Positions 1 through 9,950 of a stretch of 31,142 nucleotides of DNA are shown in pieces. The position numbers were made by a program, and so were the translations under genes. How positions within the stretch are numbered: position 1 is the stretch's first letter; the number at the start of each line of letters is the position of its first letter. The notes under the pieces are model-generated. The model made no database searches. It saw only the letters and a list, made by a program, of their open reading frames with translations, and had not been told where the DNA came from. The DNA lies in contig JADDMT010000226.1 in NCBI GenBank assembly GCA_021401465.1, positions 1 through 31,142 on the forward strand, read 5' to 3'. Source of the stretch: Teratosphaeria epicoccoides (taxonomy: Eukaryota; Ascomycota; Dothideomycetes; Mycosphaerellales; Teratosphaeriaceae).

Positions 1-203
1 TAACAGAGCTGCTCTGTCGCTCTCTAGTATATAGGGATGGCTTTAGGACAGGCAGTTAGGAGCTTCGTGCTCAATCTCAATTTAATCCTCTCTTGCTTAG
101 AGGAGAGTCAGTTACAAGGTTAACTGCTATTGTCGATATTCTTCACAGCTCCCGAGTCTAACACCTGGTCACCTTCCTGCTATCGGCACCTACCCTTATG
201 ACA
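1..203 (+). repeat. LTR, 3' portion (A/B/C family, lightly mutated copy)
   Basis: This is the last 203 bases of an LTR that begins left of the window. It ends in CTTATGACA, the inverted terminal repeat that also closes the LTRs at 3961-4401 and 26879-27319. It aligns without any length change to the reverse complement of 30628-30830, with only about 5 differences, all transitions, so both belong to a younger or less mutated subfamily than the LTRs of A and B. The base after it (204) is already inside the pol gene of element A. The element it belongs to therefore inserted into A. Whether it is a solo LTR or a full element cannot be told here. Confidence 0.88.
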
Positions 204-3200
204 CTGTAGTACACGACGTACTAGGTAAGATCGAAATATGTGCTATGACTTTAAGCAAGATAGTAGCCGCTATTAAGGATCTAGAACAGGAAGTGCATAT
301 CCTATAGGTCAAAGTAACGCAATCGGAAGTCAAGGTCGAATTCATAGTTCCTGATAAGTATAAAGAGTTTGCTACTCTTTTTGAGGAAGAACCCGACTAA
401 GAAGCTCTGCCAGAACACTAGGAGTAGGACTACGGGATACCCTTACTCCCTAGCAAGACACTAACGAAGCAATTAGTTCGCCTGTTATTAGTAGCGAAAC
501 TAGAGATTCTCCAGAAATACCTAGAAGACAACCTCCGGAAAGGCTTCATCCGCAAGTCGTAGTCCCTAGCCGGATATCTAATCCTGTTTGTGCCTAAGGG
601 GGAAGATGACTAGCGACTCTGCGTAGATTATCGTAGATTAAACAACATCACGATAAAGAATAGTTATCCGCTTCCTTTGCTCTTAGAATTACAGGACCGC
701 CTATAAGGAGCAATATAGTTCTCGAAGTTCGACATACCTAGAGCGTATAACTGAATTCGAATTAAGGAAGGCGAAGAATAGAAGACTACGTTCCGAACTA
801 GGTTCGGACACTATGAGTACATAGTCATGCTATTTAGGTTAACAAATGCCCTAGCTACATAGCAGGCATTTATTAATAACGTGCTACAAGAGTACCTTAA
901 CGTCTTTGTAGTTGTATACCTAGACTACATCCTCGTCTACTCCTAGACGATCGAAGAGCATAGGACTTACGTGCGCAAGGTACTTCAGAAACTCCAGGAT
1001 TACTAGTTAAAGGTAAAGCCTTAGAAGAGCGAGTTTCACGAGCAGGAAGTATAATTCCTTAGCTACGTAGTAGCATGGAATAGAATCAAGATAGACACTA
1101 AGAAAGTCTAGGTCGTAAAAGAATAGCCTACGCCAACTAATGTTAAGGAAGTATAGTCCTTCCTTAGATTCGCTAATTTCTACTAAAGAATTGTGGCAAA
1201 CTATTCGAAGATTACGGCACTACTTATGACTCTTACGACGAAGGATACACTATTTGTATAGGACAACGCCTAACAGAATGCCTTCAAGGAACTTAAGCGA
1301 CAATTTACAGATTAGCTAATCTTACTTGTATTCGACCTAGATAAGCCTATCATAGTCGAAACAGATGCCTCTAACATAGTACTTAGGGCATGCTTAAGTC
1401 AACTAGGACCGAGTAGACGACTACAGCTAGTCGCCTACTACTCGAGGAAATTGTCTAGACCTGAACTCTAATACGACGTCTACAACAAAGAACTTCTAGC
1501 TATAGTAGACGCCTATAAGGCCTAGCGAGTCTACTTAGAAGGTTCTAAGCACTAGGTTACGGTCTACACAGACTATAAGAACTTGCGATACTTCATAACA
1601 ATGAAAGAGTTAAACTGACGACAGGTTTAGTAGAGTAAGGAGCTCTCTAGTTTTAACTGCAAGATCGTCTATCGCGAGGGGACTAATAACGCACGCGCTA
1701 ATGCACTTAGCCGCTAGACTAACTACATGAAGGGCGTGAAGCAGGAGAAACACGCTGTTCTCTAGGAAAATAGCGATAGCATGCTAGGAGTTAACTGACT
1801 CGCGGCTACGACTATTACATAGACTAGTGAATTTCAGGACGACCTGAAGAACGCGCTAGTCCACGACCTAACTGCACTCGCTGTCCGCGACGACATTAAT
1901 GGATAGGAGGATTAGGAAGACGAAGACAGAATCCTTCTGTTTCAAGGATTAGTATACATGCTAACGTCTTTACAATTAGAACTACTATGCCTCTAACACG
2001 ACATACCTTAGGCAGGACACCTAGGAGTGTCTAAAATGAAGCAAATTCTCTGACAAGAATATTACTTCCCTAGGATGAGCAAGGCAATCAAGGACTATGT
2101 CTGTTAATGTGTAACTTGCTAACGAAGTAAGCATGACTGTCACAAACTGTATAGGCTACTATGACTACTTAAGGTACCTTAATGGCCATGGGAATCGCTC
2201 GCCATGGATTTCATCGTTAAACTACCTTAGTCGAGAGAACCCGCTACGAATGAGTTCTTCGACAGGATCATGGTAGTAGTTAACCGATTTACTAAGTTTA
2301 GGAAGTTTATCCCTTACCGCGAAGACTTTAAGACTAAGGATATCGCGCATGTCTTCATTAAATAGGTAGTAGCACTACACGGCATGCTATAGGACCTAGT
2401 AACGGATCGAGGATCCGTGTTTACCTCTAACTTCTAGAGATCCCTAATGAGACAATTCTAGGTTAAATATTAACTAAGTACTTCCTTCTACCCTTAGACA
2501 GATAGACAGACAGAACGTCTAAATCAGACGTTAGAATAGTACCTTCGATCCTATGTGAATAGGGACTAGAACAACTAGGTAGAGTTATTACTAATAGCAT
2601 AACTCGCGTATAATAGTACGCTAGCAGAGTCGACAGGACTCTCGCCTTTTTAGATGGTATATAGATTAGCTATAGAAGACATCCTAGACATCTTAGCTAG
2701 TAATCTGAACCTAGTAGCACTCGGACGAGTAGAACATCTACGCCGACTGCAAACAGAAGCACGACTCGACCTGCAGTTCTATTAGCAGAACATAGCATAG
2801 TACGCGAATCGTAAGAGAATTAAGGGACTAATTCTAAAGGAGGGGGACAAAGTGTATCTCCTCTGCTGTCACATCAAATCGGACAAGTCGAGTAAAAAAC
2901 TAGACGCTGTAAAACTAGGACCATTTAGGATTAAGGCCAAGAAAGGACTAGTTAATTTTAAGTTACAGCTATCTGAGCAGATAAGAATACACCCTATGTT
3001 CTATGTCTCTCTGCTAGAACAGGTAGCGCTAGACGCTACACTACAAACGGAACCCTTACTACTCGACCCTGAAGTAGAAGAACCCGAGTACTCTGTTAAG
3101 AAGATTGTCGACACTTACTAGCGGGACAGACAGCGAGAGTACTTAATAAAATGGGAAGGATATAGGAGTACCGAGAACACCTAGGAACCCCTAGAACACC

Positions 3201-3265
3201 TGCGAAACTGTTAGCAAAAGATACGAAGTTTCGAGAAAGGAACGAACCTAGGAAGAAGATCATAA
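204..3265 (+). pseudogene. pol: Element A pol remnant: RT, RNase H, integrase, chromodomain
   Basis: This is the 3' part of a gypsy polyprotein, in a single frame from base 206 to the TAA at 3263-3265 with many in-frame TAG, TAA and TGA codons at Gln and Trp positions. The RT motif VDYRRLN starts at 623. The YxDD box is at 917-928 but reads YLDY, so the second catalytic Asp is lost. RNase H lies at about 1320-1720. The integrase keeps its zinc-binding His and Cys residues (about 1995-2120). Its catalytic Asp codons are at 2207 and 2405 and its Glu codon at 2513, a textbook D,D-35-E spacing. The stretch 2852-3121 is a stop-free piece of the integrase C terminus. A chromodomain (about 3083-3210) follows, with the core YLIKWEGY. 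Chromodomains of this kind direct integration to heterochromatin in related elements. Not functional as it stands. Confidence 0.93.
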
Positions 3266-3880
3266 GCTACGACTAGACTCCTGCAGGACGCTGTCGATCA
3301 GCTCGGCTACCACGCTTTCCAGGAAACCCTAATACGAGGCGTTAGCGAAACCCTCTATTACGCTCTATGTCGTAGGACTAAGAGCAAGACCCGCTAAAGG
3401 ATCTAGGTCAAGAAGGAACCTAGCCTGCGAGAGAGCCTGTTCCTTAGCCTTATCCTCCCTAATCTCCCGGTCCTCGAGAGCGCGACTATCCTCGACCTCC
3501 TAGTCGACCGCGTCTAACTGTTTTCGAAGACGCATCTCCTTTGCATGCGCCTCTATTATCTTCTGCGAAGCCTCGGCTAGGACCGCCTTCACACAATCGA
3601 GATCAGCGATTAGTCTTTTCTGCTAATTACCTAACTTCTTCTATTCGACCTCTGTTACCTTTGCGTCGTAACTTCGACAGTTACTAAAGTGACATTACGA
3701 ACATTTCCCCGAGGAAATGTGTACCTAACAAACGAGCTTTAACTCTTGACACTAAGTACAGGACTTCATGCTGTCCTAGCCCTAACGATAGATTCAATTT
3801 ACGCGGCGTTTGCGTTTCTGCGTTAAAGGGGCGTTAGTGTCTAGGATGACATAAGGCAGTAATGTAGAAAGAGAAGACAT
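3260..3880 (-). pseudogene. Antisense accessory ORF of element A: six-Cys (Zn2Cys6-like) plus coiled-coil protein
   Basis: One frame runs on the minus strand from an ATG at 3880-3878 to a TGA at 3262-3260 (207 codons including the stop), broken internally by nine TAG, one TAA and one TGA codon. Residues 41-68 carry six cysteines spaced C-x2-C-x6-C-x8-C-x2-C-x4-C. This resembles the fungal Zn(II)2Cys6 binuclear cluster, except that the last spacer is short. Residues of about 75-150 are rich in Lys, Glu, Ala and Leu and look like a coiled coil. A basic patch (KRKRR) lies near residue 22. The same architecture occurs in element F (11869-12352, plus strand). The gene is convergent with pol, and its stop codon is the complement of the last sense codon of pol. 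Role unknown; DNA or RNA binding is an inference from the Cys cluster. Confidence 0.75.
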
Positions 3881-3947
3881 CATAGTACAAAAGGAAATGA
3901 CAAGAGAAACCCCGTACTAATAAGGTAGCTTAGGGACAAGCTAGGCT

Positions 3948-3960
3948 AAGAGAGAGATAG
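3948..3960 (+). other. Polypurine tract of element A
   Basis: The purine run AAGAGAGAGATAG directly abuts the TG start of the 3' LTR, which is where plus-strand DNA synthesis is primed in LTR retrotransposons. The equivalent sites next to the LTRs of C (31118 onward) and F (11775 onward) share the terminal ATAG and the preceding block. Confidence 0.8.
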
Positions 3961-4401
3961 TGTCATAAGTGTCAGGAGTGCTATAAGTCACAGGATCGTG
4001 AGGGTCCTAAGGACTATGAGTTATAAGCATAGTCATAGGAGAAAGGATCTGTTACGTAAGGACAGATCCCCGGATCTATAGGGTTAGTCTACAGATCTAC
4101 AGGCCTATAGGGGAGAAGGGATCTGTCACAGGATAATAGACCCTTAGATCTGTAGGGTTAGTCTATAGATCTACAGACATAGATCTGTCATGTCTGTCGA
4201 CAGATCTAACAGAGCTACTCTGTCTCTCTAGTATATAGGGATAGCTTCAGGACAGGTAGTTAGGAGCTTCGTGCTTAATTCAATTCCCTTTCCCTAGGGG
4301 ATAGTTAGTTATAAGGACAATTACTATTGTCGATATTCTTCATAGCCCTACGAGTCTAACACCTAGTTACCTCCCTGCTATTAGTACCTACCCTTATGAC
4401 A
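3961..4401 (+). repeat. 3' LTR of element A (441 bp)
   Basis: It starts TGTCATAAG and ends CTTATGACA, a perfect 9-bp inverted terminal repeat with the canonical TG...CA ends. It aligns without length change to 26879-27319. The interior (about 4040-4210) is full of short inverted copies of AGATCTGT/ACAGATCY and holds the perfect palindrome TCTGTCGACAGA at 4193-4204. The flanking base on the right belongs to another repeat (element D), so no target duplication can be checked inside the window. Confidence 0.92.
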
Positions 4402-4604
4402 AGTAAGGTCAGGAAGCCCCCGCAGGGGTACCGTAGAGTTAGTAACGTAGGGGTATCCTATGTTAGGCATCTATCCTACTTAGATAATATATAAGCTAAC
4501 GTATATACAAAGGACTCCCTTACTATGTAGCAGAGTTACTACATAATAAGGGCAGGCATTAGGACCTATGCGGCTCTAATAGCCCCCTTGTATTAACCGT
4601 ATTA
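4402..4604 (-). repeat. Probable 3' LTR remnant of element D
   Basis: At 4604/4605 the plus strand reads ...CCGTATTA followed by CTACCCCTCCTCCTAT. This parallels the LTR/polypurine junction of F (...TAATA then CTATCCTCCTTC at 11774/11775) and suggests that D's 3' LTR, read on the minus strand, starts at 4604. No second copy is present to confirm it, and no far end with a matching inverted repeat is visible. It may have been cut when A inserted. Confidence 0.4.
4517..4552. repeat. Inverted repeat, 14-bp arms
   Basis: The arms at 4517-4530 and 4539-4552 are complementary except at one position (a transition), with an 8-base loop. It lies inside the probable LTR remnant of D. Function unknown. 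Confidence 0.6.
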
Positions 4605-5241
4605 CTACCCCTCCTCCTATAAGGATGTCCCTAGCCTTACTAAGTAATATGTGTAAAGCGTATAGGGTACAGGATATAGCATACTTTTACTACGTAAGTG
4701 TAAACAGGTAGATAGCCTACGTAACATTTGTTATATACATACCTTAACATATTCGTAGTAAATGCAGGATAGAGGTTACTAACTTGCGGCAGATTTTCAA
4801 ATCTGTTACATGTTAGGCGGCTTTGTAACACCTTCGGTTTACATGCAGATTAAGATATTAGGAAACTACGAGTCAGTACTACTTAATCTTTGAAATTATA
4901 GGGCGAGCATACGCGCTAGCTTTGCCAAGTAGCTTAGCTGTCCCTATTTAGTTATAACTATAAAGAAACGTGTCATAGAACCTTAGGGCTAGTAGGAATG
5001 TATGCGGATACTCTATGTATACCGCTTAAAACAGTAGGAGCGCGCTCCTAGCGCAGACCTGTCACATTTTTATGCTAGTAGACTAGCACGAGTATAATTA
5101 GCGTACATGCGTGACAGCCGCGTTATCTGTTCTTACATTATTTAGTCCCTATGTAAATTAAATAAAGGGAGGTACTCTGCGCATGTAGTTTAAGTTACTA
5201 GCTTAACAGTTGCAGTGGGTAATAGGGGGTCTACTAGAGGG
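4605..5241. other. Non-coding stretch inside element D
   Basis: I see no convincing coding sequence here on either strand. The only longer open stretch (about 4640-4831, minus) is Tyr-, Leu- and Thr-rich and resembles nothing. The start (4605-4620) is pyrimidine-rich on the plus strand, fitting D's polypurine tract on the minus strand. A 14-bp palindrome (AGGAGCGCGCTCCT) occurs near 5036. The segment probably serves as upstream and leader sequence for the ORF at 5411. Confidence 0.5.
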
Positions 5242-5248
5242 TATAAAA
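5242..5248 (+). promoter_or_regulatory. TATA-like box upstream of the D antisense ORF
   Basis: TATAAAA lies about 165 bases before the ATG at 5411 and is followed by a pyrimidine-rich leader (CTTTCC, CTTCTTCTTCTC), a common layout in fungal promoters. It points away from D's gag-pol, so it would drive the antisense ORF on its own. This is an inference from sequence only. Confidence 0.45.
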
Positions 5249-5410
5249 ACCTCGCTGCTTTCCTAAACTTCCTGTTCTAAAAGACTAAGATTAACTTAGC
5301 TTCTACTTTGCTTAGCCTTTACCTCGCCGCGTCTGCTTTTCTAACCTAGAGCTTCTTCTTCTCTGTTTAATTAATCAATCAAGATTAATTAACTACTCAT
5401 CCTAGTAATA

Positions 5411-6983
5411 ATGGCTTATATACTATAGACTAAGTTTAATGCTACTCGCTCTACCCGCGATTGTCGCTTGTGTTAACAATGCCTTAACAACCTTAGTAGC
5501 TAGGCTACATGCATCTCTCCTCCGCGTGTTAGTAAGGCATCCCCTACCCGCAAGGTATGCGTGTCCTATACTAACTAGAGTGTAGCCGAGATCTACGTTA
5601 GCGGGTTTAATAAGGGCAGTATCTAGGCAACAATGTCAATTATAATAGCAAGTATCAGAGATGCTAAGACCTTCCTAAGGAGGTGTATAGAGAGTATAAC
5701 TAGCTCTACTATAACATTAATGACTTCTAGAGCGCGCGTGACAAGGGGATTACTAAAGGCACTCTGACTATAAACAGGCTATAGGCTAAGTACCGCAAGG
5801 TACTTACCTACCTACTCGGCGCCCTCTCGTGCTTTAATGTAATAGCAAACTGCTTACATGGCAGCGTTCGCTTTAACCCTCTACTTACAGGCAAAAACGT
5901 TTGCCTAGGTCTAATCGCAGACTTAGTCTAGAAGATCTTGAAGGTATTAGCCGTTAAGGTTAAGACCTTTGCTATAGTACGCAAATAGTGTAGGTACTCT
6001 CTAAGAATGAATTCTGACTTCCTGCTAGACTCACGTTAGCGTTAAGAACTACCTGACTAGCTACTAGCGTTAACAAATTAGGGCCCTTACCTCTATTAAC
6101 GATAACTTTAAGACGCGGATAATCCGCAAGAAAGTTATGAAGCAATTTACTGCTCCTACCGCTAAGGCTACGCCCTAGCGCTATACTACGAGGCAGCCTG
6201 CCTCTAAGCTAGTCATAAGGACTAAGCCGTAAGTTACTTACTTAACTCCTGTTACGTGCGTATAGCTAACACATTATAGCGCTGCCGCCTACGCTGCCTC
6301 GACGCTACTATCTAAGAAGAAGAAGAAGGCTAGGGCCAAGATTAAGGTTAGCAACAAGGAAGCCGAACCTTCCCTACTTGCGATCTATACTACGTCTACT
6401 AAGACGCTAAAGCATAACCTCTAAGCTAGATCTTTAAGGAGGAGGATGACGACATTCAGGATACCTTTGATCCTAACGCGATCCCTACGCGCTATAGTGT
6501 TACTACACTAGTTATGCTAGAAGACACTAAGTCTAAGTATTAAACACTTGTGTTAAGAAGAGCAAGATAATCTCGCGGGCTAAGCGTAATAGCCGTAAGC
6601 GCGCCTAAGTCTCTTTGCCTTCTAAGGATAATAAGGAGGATAAGGTAGTAGTCGCGACTAAGCGCGGTAAGGCTGTCGCTAGCTCTCTGGCTTTTATAGG
6701 CTCTAAAGACAAGCTCCCTCGCAATCTACTAAAGAAGAAGATACTAGCCTCTCTTTGTAGCGTTACTAGTCCCGTTACTCCTTGCCGCCTCGGGTTATTT
6801 GGTAGTCCCTATGCGGATAGGTAGTCCTTAGCGGACCGTAATAAGAAAGACTCTTCTACTTCGGGTTCAGTTAGGAAGGCCTTAACTAGTAGTCGCTAAG
6901 CATTAGCTACGAAGCTAATTTAAGCATGTCTCTTGTTTTCTCCTTCTTAGGTTTATTCTAGGCGTGCCTTTAGGCATCAATGA
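5411..6983 (+). pseudogene. Antisense accessory ORF of element D (Cys- and Lys-rich, unrecognised)
   Basis: The coding signal starts at ATG 5411 and ends at TGA 6981-6983, with at least four frame changes (near 5630, 6030, 6425 and 6550) and many TAG/TAA codons. About 520 codons are implied. The N terminus has cysteines spaced C-x2-C-x2-C-x9-C (residues 18-34). The middle contains a mixed hydrophobic segment. The C-terminal third has a lysine run (SKKKKKARAK, near 6311), an acidic stretch (EEDDD, near 6440) and basic patches. The last part (6615-6824) is a stop-free piece of the same frame. It lies between pol and the presumed 3' LTR on the strand opposite pol, as in A and F. Its end overlaps the pol stop by about 14 bases. 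I do not recognise the family; a nucleic-acid-binding role would be a guess from composition. Confidence 0.55.
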
Positions 6984-9690
6984 TATATAAGTAGGGCGTT
7001 TGTTTCTCGTTATTACTTCGCGCGTTATACGCTACATACACGTATTAAGAACTCTACTCCGAAATTCTTATCTTCCTACACATTAACCTTCTTAAGCCCT
7101 GCTTACGCCTCCTCTAGGCTTCGAACTCACGAATAGCTTCTAGAGCGTTCTTGTAGTCTTTAGCTAGAACCTATTATGTGTACTTAGGTAGGTATCCTTT
7201 CTACTTTACTAGATAGTACGTTACGCCTTTACGCTACATACTGTCCTTAATACTCTTAACTTCCTACTCTTCGTTCTCTTCTGCTAACAGCATTAGGTCT
7301 ACAGGCTCTTTGCCCTTGCGCTATACCTATAGTTTAAGTAGAGATACGTAGAAGACGTTATGCACATAATACGACAGTAGTAACGATAGCTAGTGTGCCT
7401 GTAATCCTATTACGTCACATATCTAGCAGGGTCTAACGAACCTCGGCGTTATCTTCTTACTCGGAAGTTTGAGCTTAAGATTCTTCGTTAATAGTAACAC
7501 CTTCATACTAACTACATACTACATTAGTTTAGCATAGGCGTTATTATGTTTAATCTAGGGTTCTAAGGCCTTTTTCTAGTATTCTACTAGCACTAAATGT
7601 ACCTCGCGCATATACTACGCTAATTCCGTAGTAGCTAGCACCCTCTCCTTAGAAGACTCGTCCTAAGGCAGTTCTAGGTATATTTCTAGATTAAAGCTAT
7701 AAAGAATCTAAAATAGCGACATGCGCATAGTAGGATACATACTATTATTAACTACGAATTCCGCTATAGGAATTACGTCGGCCTAGGTATCCTAGTTTAT
7801 AGCGTAGTAGTACTAAAGGTACTTCTTAAGATTCTAGTTCATATGTTTAGTCTGACTATTAGTCTATAGATAGAATGATATACTTAGGTAGTACTTAACA
7901 CGCGCCTTAAATACAAATTCTTACTAGTATTTACTAGTAAAGACAGAACCTTAATCTCATAGAATACTTCGGGGTATACTAAAGCGCTATACGACTTCGT
8001 CGCAAAGTAGTTATACAAGCTCGCTACTTGTGCACTTTTTCGTATATAGGATAGAGACATTTATCTTCAAGTATTAGTTAACTACTATAAGGATAGCATT
8101 AACTACATTGCCTCTCTACTTTACTAGTAGCAAATTAGCGATAAAATCTATAGTTAAGTCTTACTATAGTCTCTCTAGTAGTAGGAGCGCCTAAGCATCG
8201 CTATAGGGGCAATAGCGCCAAGATTTGCTAATCTAGCATGTCTAGCAGGATTTGACATGGTTAGAAACATCCTGTTCTAGTATTCGCTACTAGTATTTAC
8301 GTCCGAGAAGCGCATTTGTCTTCTCTACACTAAAATAACCTACAAGTTCATTATTATGATAAATACAGAGGAGCTGCAAACAGAGTACGCGGTTAGTAGG
8401 TACATAGAGCCTATTATCAAAGTACTACAAGTTGCCTAACTTAGTCTAGTACTTTAGACTACCTACGGTATCCTAGAGGGCTACACCCTAATTATTTAAC
8501 TCCGGTTCTCGCTCTTGTAACTGCTAAATAAGTCTCGAGACTTGTTTAAAGGGTTCTTTAGACATTATATGCTTACTATATATAAGCTAGTTAACTACTA
8601 CACATATCGAGGTAGACATAGTTGCTATAACCGCTACATAGGAGGGTTTATTACTAGTAGAGGCTATAAGGCCCTAATAGGCCTTTAGTCAACCTACAAG
8701 AGAAGCTAAGGACAGGTCGCTATCCTATACTATAAGCTTCGTCTGTAGCGTAGGGAGGAGCTATTAGTTACCCTACTCCCTAATGTCATAGTCTAGTCGT
8801 CGCGAAGGACTGTTGGCTAGATTTGTTTTCCTAGAACGATGCTAGATAACAAAGTCAAAGCTAGCGAGGAAAGTTGCCTACCTTGCTTGCTAACTACTTA
8901 GCTGCTTTATGCCTATAAAGCTACGAAGGTTGTTATAGTTAGTAAGTACCTTAATAGGGTGCGCTATGCCTTCGAGGTAGTGTTAGTACTCCTTAAAGCC
9001 CTCGATAATAGCTAAAAGCTCTTAGTTGTAAGTCTCGTAGTTAAGCTTAGCGCCCTGCATCTTCTACGACTAGAAGGCAATTAGGTGCTATTAAGTACTA
9101 CCTTTATGCAACTAGAGCTATGATATAATTACGGCTATTACGAATTTTAAAGCATTAGTCTCTATTTAGATCTTCGTAGTACGGTTAAAGTGCTAAAGTA
9201 TAGGCGTAGCTTAAAAAGCTGCTTTAAGTTTAGAGAAAGCCTTGCCCTAAGCCTCCTCCTAAGGCACTATCCCTAGCTTTTTACCTTGAATCGCGCGCTT
9301 TGCAAGGGCCGTAAGAGGAGCCATAATCTTTGAGTAGGACTATATAAATCTATAGTAGAAGTTAGAAAATCCTAGAAACACCTATACTTCTTAGAGGGTA
9401 GATAGTCGCGACTACTCTATGATTATAGACACCCTTTAGTCATCTATGATAACTCCTTCCGTAGAGACGATGTATCCAAGAAACTCGATCCTATCCGTAA
9501 GGAATAAGTACTTCTTTAGGTTTGCATGTAGAGCAAACTTGCGGAGTTATTTAAGCACTATCTTTAGATGCTAAATATACTCCTCCTTTAAGTTAGAGTA
9601 GACTAGTATATTGTCTAAATATACTACATAGTAGGTATTAACGAGGCCGGCTAGGGCCTAGTTAATATACGCTTAGAAAGTTGCTAGTGC
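6970..9690 (-). pseudogene. pol: Element D pol, 3' part: RT palm, RNase H, integrase, chromodomain
   Basis: This is the continuation of D's polyprotein after the E insertion, in one frame down to TAA at 6972-6970. The RT box lies at 9621-9610 and reads YLDN, so the second catalytic Asp is changed to Asn. An RNase H segment with the ELLAII motif lies near 9040. Integrase-like sequence occupies about 8750-7300. A chromodomain lies at about 7215-7090 with the core YLVKWKGY, the Trp codon being TAG. Frame is kept for 2.6 kb without a net indel, while stop codons occur throughout, all TAG or TAA apart from few TGA. The protein is dead but easily assigned to gypsy chromoviruses. Confidence 0.88.
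9686..9690. repeat. Target-site duplication of element E, left copy
   Basis: AGTGC here matches GGTAT at 24834-24838 if the ancestral target was GGTGC and each copy took transitions (G to A, C to T). Joining D across one copy restores the RT frame. Confidence 0.7.
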
Positions 9691-9950
9691 TATTAAAATG
9701 TGATAGGTAGTCGCATACTAGCCGCACTAAGTTAGTAGGAGTCAGAGTTAGGCAGGACCCTAATTCTGACCTCTCTGACTTAGGTCAGGGGTTAAGGGAT
9801 ATATAACCCTAGCTAGGAAGAGAAGAATTTTTACTACTTCTCTTCTATCTATCATGTTTGTTAATATACTTAATACCTAGCATAATACATTTATTCTGTA
9901 GCTACTTCCTATGTGTAAATTTATTGCCTATATGTGACATTAATTCAACA
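9691..9950 (+). repeat. 5' LTR of element E (260 bp)
   Basis: It begins TATTAAAATG (TG mutated to TA) and ends TTCAACA. It matches 24574-24833 over its whole length with no net indel. By hand I count about 30 differences, of which about three are transversions. Confidence 0.9.

Larger units (their letters stand above)
204..4401 (+). mobile_element. Element A: 5'-truncated Ty3/gypsy chromovirus
   Basis: The element holds, in order, pol (204-3265), an antisense ORF (3260-3880, minus), a polypurine tract (3948-3960) and a 3' LTR (3961-4401). The order reverse transcriptase, RNase H, integrase, chromodomain is that of Metaviridae chromoviruses. Its 5' LTR, gag and protease are missing from the window because another LTR (1-203) interrupts pol at base 204. 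Damage is almost entirely point transitions, and pol keeps one frame for 3 kb. Element B is a second copy of the same family in the same orientation. Confidence 0.92.

Noticed and set aside
4640..4831. Minus-strand open stretch of 63 codons
   Set aside because: Composition is Tyr/Leu/Thr-rich, no family is recognised and it lies in the non-coding part of D.
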